Made by a program: the position numbers and the translations under genes. From contig NW_025062476.1 of NCBI RefSeq assembly GCF_000002995.4, positions 4,887,001-4,951,000 on the forward strand: a DNA stretch of 64,000 nt, given 5' to 3'. This stretch comes from Brugia malayi. Taxonomy: Eukaryota > Nematoda > Chromadorea > Rhabditida > Onchocercidae. Of the stretch, positions 61,585-64,000 are shown one piece after another; within the stretch, counting starts at the first letter, position 1, and each line of letters begins with the position of its first letter. Below the pieces are notes generated by a model, which worked only from the letters and a program-made list of their open reading frames with translations, was not told the origin of the DNA and did not search any database.

Positions 61585-63865
61585 ATGGGGAAGAAGCAAC
61601 ATCAGAAAGATAAGCTGTAAGTTGGTTTTCAATCAAATTTTATTAACTGAAAATAAATTTGGGGTAATCGTTGAATTTATTTTATATGAAGTTTAAAATT
61701 TGACAATCTCCGTATCCTTTTTTTTTGCATGGTGAAGAATTTATTTTATTCATCTTTTCAACGTAAGAATTTCTGTGCTAATATTTCTCAACCAAGCAGT
61801 TATGAAAAGCAAAAAGAAAATAATTGGAAGAAGTAGAGAGAAATTTAATGTTTTTAAAAGTACCGAATTACACAGTGACGAGATGAATTATACAAGAATG
61901 AAGGAACAGTGCAGTATTTTAATTAATTTGATTAAATTGTTTTTTATTTCTGTATTTCCAGTTGTGTTTTTTTTTTTTTTTTTCTTTCATATTATTTCTA
62001 AATAAAATGTTCTGCCTTTTTTCTACTCCAACTTTTAACTGGGAATACGAGGAACTTTTTTTCTAGGTATTTGACAACTACCGAATGGAAAGAAACTTAT
62101 GGCGGTCACAAGGATGGTATATTTTTCTATAAGAAGTTGATGAATAATGAAAATGGATTGATTTACTTCAGTTGATTTCATATTGATGCTCAATGTTTGG
62201 GCGGCGTGAAATTTTACTCGAAGTTAACGTTATGATCAAAAAAAAGGAAAGGATTTCATAAATACTTTTTAATTTTAATAATATATTGAATTGGTAAAAA
62301 ATTTCTATGAATATTTTAGTGTTCTCTTTAAGTTTATAAAAAAATCTTACAGATACTGGTAAGCGAATGCAACGTGCACTGTTCAAACGTTTGCCTATTA
62401 CGCATTGTTCTCTATCATTACTACCGTTTGAGGATCCTGTTTGTTCACGAGATGGAATTATTTTTGACTTGACGTATGGATTAAGATTTCTATTCTTTTC
62501 TAATAATTTTCAAATATAGAATTTTTGATCAAATTCTTGTTGAAGGTAAAATTTTGCAAAATAAGCCACTCATGTTTTTTCATTCAATCACCTTTATTCC
62601 GAAGACTTTTTCTCTGCTCTATTTATTTTAGCCGTGCACAAGATTTGCATACTTCTTTGTGTTTACTTACTACTTCTAAACATTTACAAACAAACAAGTA
62701 GTGAAAAGAAGAGAAATACAAGAAAGGAAGTTCGTTTTTCCTTTGCAACTCTGTAATTTCTTGATAAAAAACTTTTCCAGACAAATTATTCCCTATCTAA
62801 AAAAGTATGGTGTTAATCCAGTAACTGGCAAAAAAATGACAGCGAAAGAATTGATTCATCTAAAATTCGACAAAGACAGTGATGGTAAAGATTATTTTTG
62901 ATCATTATTTGCTTTGACTATCAGTTGAAAATAGCTTATTTTTTTGAAGTTCATATTAGGAAATGATTTGTAGTTCTTGCCATGCTTCACATCTAAGTTT
63001 TCACTAATCAATTATTGTGAGTGTGAATGTACTTTTTCATATTTATGAGAATTTCAAATCATTCAAAAGAAAGGGAAGTTACAAGGAAATAGTCATAGAT
63101 GTCGCACTAATTGATATGCAAATGTTTTGCGTTTGAGTAATATTTGTTATTTATTTAATGCATTGATAATCAGCTAGAATACTTCTGTATTCTTATGCTG
63201 TAAATTTTTTTTTTTTTATATTTTAGGTAATTTTCGATGTCCAGTTACCTTTCGTGTCTTCACACCCACAAGTCATATTGTGACCATCTGTCAAACAGGA
63301 AATGTATATTCTCTTGAGGCTATCGAAGAATTAAACTTGAAACCTGGACATCTGAGAGATCTTCTGACCGATGAACCATTTCAAAGAAAGGATATCGTGA
63401 CGCTGCAGGCATAGAAACTTTTAAATTCATTCCATATTTTTATGATAATGTAGCGCGTATTACTTGACATAATTGAACACGTGTGACTTACGTTTAGGTT
63501 CTCACTAAAATTATTTCCTAAGTTATTTTTTGTACTTCGAAATTTCTTGGTTAGTTCATATCAGCAAGCTGTAAGAGGTCAATCAGGTAAAGAATTAGAC
63601 TCAAGTAGAAGTTATGAAAACAGTTTTGTTTAGTAAAACATTATCCATGCATTATATAGATTTCCTTAAGTTCTTATTTAAGGATCCGAATCATTTAGAA
63701 AAGTTTAACATTGAACAGTTTCATCATGTAAAATTGGATTTGAAAACGAAGTCTCAAATTGAAGCTGAAAAGAAAGCTATGGAAGATCCAAAATTTTATA
63801 TCCGACGAATGAATAATGAAACTAAAGAAATTTTGGAAAAGCTAGCGAAAGAATATGTTCCATCG
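61585..63865 (+). CDS. mog-6: PPIL2 / MOG-6-type U-box cyclophilin, N-terminal half (continues past window)
   Basis: Spliceosome-associated peptidyl-prolyl isomerase-like protein with an N-terminal U-box (E3-type) domain and a C-terminal cyclophilin domain; the C. elegans orthologue MOG-6/CYN-4 acts in germline sex determination. Exons 61585-61616, 62067-62116, 62353-62473, 62781-62884, 63227-63408 and 63683-63865 give 224 residues before the edge. Family blocks: MGKKQHQKDKLYLTTTEW, LPITHCSLSLLPFEDPVCSR, IIPYLKKYGVNPVTGKKM, GNVYSLEAIEELN, DLLTDEPFQRKDIVTLQDPN and LEKFNIEQFHHVK. The U-box is complete; the cyclophilin domain lies to the right of the window. The intron 63409-63682 begins with GC rather than GT if the conserved VTLQ-DPN junction is kept. 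The last exon ends at a GTAAAT donor at 63866. Confidence 0.95.
63409..63682 (+). other. Probable GC-AG intron in PPIL2
   Basis: Donor CTGCAG|GCATAG and acceptor TATTTAAG|GATCCG. Reading through gives GCA-TAG, an immediate stop. The only nearby in-phase GT (ATC|GTGACG) would delete the conserved V-T-L-Q. Confidence 0.7.
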
Positions 63866-64000
63866 GTAAATTTAAGCGGTCTTTTATAACTTGAAATTGA
63901 TAGTGGTTGCGCTTAATAGTTCTATGGTGCTACTGATTGGGAAATCGAGTTTAAATCTCAAGTGAGAAAAAACTTATATGTGCATTGATACTTCACAAAT

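Noticed and set aside
1..64000. Transposase, integrase, CRISPR array, rRNA or phage-like genes
   Set aside because: No catalytic motifs, repeat-spacer arrays or rRNA-like blocks were seen on either strand; repeats found are simple sequence, short palindromes or local duplications.

Overview
The window reads as nuclear DNA of a parasitic nematode, most likely a spirurid or filarial-type (clade III) worm. The evidence is: a very AT-rich background with long A, T and AT runs; genes cut into many short exons (30-400 bp) with GT..(T)TTTCAG/TTTAG introns; several genes whose start codon lies 0-40 bp after a strong splice acceptor, the usual signature of spliced-leader trans-splicing; and nematode gene content, notably chitin synthase with chitin as an egg-shell or pharynx polymer. 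I rebuilt the exons by hand from splice phase and family conservation. The rebuilt complete reading frames all close in frame; this includes the two genes whose start or first splice donor is uncertain.

Layout. 1-2296 (+): 3' part of deoxyhypusine synthase (eIF5A hypusination). 2297-6897: AT-rich, no supported gene. 6898-26679 (+): a very large chitin synthase gene with at least 32 coding exons and apparently two alternative N-termini. 28351-31096 (+): sphingomyelin synthase family enzyme, converging on 34009-31605 (-), an unidentified 317-residue protein. That gene is divergent from 35143-36904 (+), the ESCRT-III subunit CHMP2A/VPS2. 39692-37924 (-): ALKBH7-type mitochondrial 2-oxoglutarate dioxygenase. 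47282 (or 47896)-40509 (-): carnitine O-palmitoyltransferase 1. 52569-50461 (-): an R3H-domain protein resembling R3HDM4. 52570-56370: AT-rich, no supported gene. 56373-59819 (+): small unidentified protein with a WKR-type basic motif. 61585-63865 (+, running off the edge): PPIL2/MOG-6-type U-box cyclophilin.

The genes are housekeeping or metabolic and do not form one pathway. CPT1 and ALKBH7 are both mitochondria-associated neighbours on the same strand; SMS and chitin synthase are both multi-pass membrane synthases. No operon, transposase, CRISPR array or phage element was recognised.

The observations most worth checking are: (a) two mutually exclusive first-exon sets of the chitin synthase that feed the same acceptor in the same phase; (b) a decayed tandem copy of a CPT1 exon inside the adjacent intron, with 5 of 5 differences being transitions and a stop codon; (c) an in-frame upstream exon that would give CPT1 an extra membrane segment; (d) a probable GC-AG intron in PPIL2; (e) a perfect 22-bp hairpin with a 3-nt loop next to coding-like islands at 49.9-50.4 kb. 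No complete new biological system is evident.
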